Source: Cuneatibacter sp. NSJ-177
GTDB taxonomy: Bacteria; Bacillota; Clostridia; Lachnospirales; Lachnospiraceae
Assembly: GCF_022867805.1 (NCBI RefSeq)
Contig: NZ_JALIFO010000010.1
Location: forward strand, 90,031 to 154,030
Reading direction: 5' to 3'
Length of the DNA stretch: 64,000 bases
The notes beneath the pieces were generated by a model. It saw nothing but the letters and a program-made list of their open reading frames with translations. It was not told the origin of the DNA and ran no database searches. Each line of letters starts with the position of its first letter. Position 1 is the stretch's first letter. This document shows positions 63,599 to 64,000 of this stretch, in pieces. The position numbers and the translations under genes were made by a program.

Positions 63599-63644
63599 GC
63601 CACCCGGCCTGAGAACATCTCCCGACAAAGCCGGGCGAAAGTTC

Positions 63645-63833
63645 TTATTTTTTTGTCAAAAATACTTTCTTTGCTTGGTTTAAACTTAACCGGTTGGCTC
63701 CACCCTCATAGTCCGGATCATTAAACTGAACTTCATCATCTTCCCAACCACATATTGGACAAATCTCAAAAGTTCCCGGTGGTGGTTCACTCAAACTTAA
63801 ACTTCCACAACACGGACATTTGTATTTCAGCAT
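63645..63833 (-). CDS. CPCC-type cysteine-rich small protein, probable Rhs immunity protein
   Basis: A 62-residue protein with two CxxC knuckles, YKCPCCGS at the start and CPICGWEDDEVQ later, then DPDYEGGANRLSLNQAKK. This is the CPCC family, often found next to polymorphic toxin genes and classed as a putative immunity protein. ATG 63833 lies after GGGAGGAG. The toxin gene it would protect against should lie to the right of the window on the minus strand. Confidence 0.85.
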   Translation of the reverse strand: MLKYKCPCCGSLSLSEPPPGTFEICPICGWEDDEVQFNDPDYEGGANRLSLNQAKKVFLTKK

Positions 63834-63978
63834 AAATCAATCTCCTCCCATAATAATCTTTGTTTTTTTCTTGTTAACTCGCTTTTTCTTACTTTTTCTT
63901 TTTTCATAGAAAGCTTTTTTAGTCTATGTCATTCCCCATGGCCTAAAATCATGGATATCTGGATCTTTGGGGTTCACT

Positions 63979-64000
63979 TAATAAGACGTCGTCTTATTTT
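63979..64000. repeat. Palindrome at the right edge
   Basis: AATAAGAC-GTC-GTCTTATT followed by TT. Terminator-like on the plus strand, but the context is cut off. 63834-63978 shows nothing else. Confidence 0.45.

Overview
The window looks like chromosome of an anaerobic, low-branching Firmicute, most plausibly a Clostridia member near the Lachnospiraceae. The grounds are a three-gene archaeal-type glutamate synthase, a type III glutamine synthetase, an ANTAR nitrogen regulator, DapL, RicT, a Spo0A-type DNA-binding domain, consensus TTGACA-17-TATAAT promoters with AGGAGG sites, and a YesM/YesN-type two-component system. The core is GC-rich. The right end (about 57.5-64 kb) is visibly AT-richer accessory DNA.

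Layout. 1-9.1 kb, minus strand: a molybdenum aldehyde oxidoreductase (Mop family) with MobA-like, C-GCAxxG-C-C, fused phosphatase/NTP-transferase/HD, and FAD/Fe-S partners, next to a decayed tctA. 9.2-13.8 kb, minus: the conserved gmk-like, holB, ricT, trmN6, rsmI group. 14-18.8 kb: a lone Spo0A DNA-binding domain, a truncated thioredoxin, an Fe-dependent alcohol dehydrogenase, a motif-poor ABC ATPase and small unknown proteins. 18.8-25.9 kb: glnN divergent from the glutamate synthase genes and dapL. 26-35.3 kb: dGTPase, envelope glycan genes, a small alarmone synthetase, tRNA-Ala and tRNA-Val, a thioredoxin-like membrane protein and two CobW-type GTPases. 35.6-45.1 kb: one long operon, glnA-like, ANTAR, carA, carB, pyrG, purF. 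45-53 kb, minus: an ABC-transporter-like operon whose ATPase has lost its catalytic motifs, followed by a cytosolic histidine kinase and an AraC-type regulator, with a secreted lipoprotein esterase upstream. 53.3-57.4 kb: a cupin, DUF362, CMD operon under a MerR-type promoter, and a third glutamine synthetase. 57.5-64 kb: RhuM and IS256 remnants, Rhs toxin/immunity pieces, and an integrative-element module carrying an ArsR-type regulator and an MFS pump.

Two systems stand out. First, three nitrogen operons (glnN, the glutamate synthase genes, glnA-to-purF) share one leader design: a strong promoter, a small hairpin with an AARGGC loop that fits the ANTAR target rule, and an overlapping terminator. 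The likely antiterminator is encoded in the third operon, so glutamine synthesis and its main consumers (CarA, PyrG, PurF) would be switched together. Second, the 45-51 kb operon has the parts of a sugar importer, but the ATPase lacks its Walker A lysine, Q-loop, Walker B glutamate and switch histidine. The operon also encodes a kinase with no membrane segment. I infer an ABC-derived transmembrane receptor that signals to a soluble kinase rather than a transporter.
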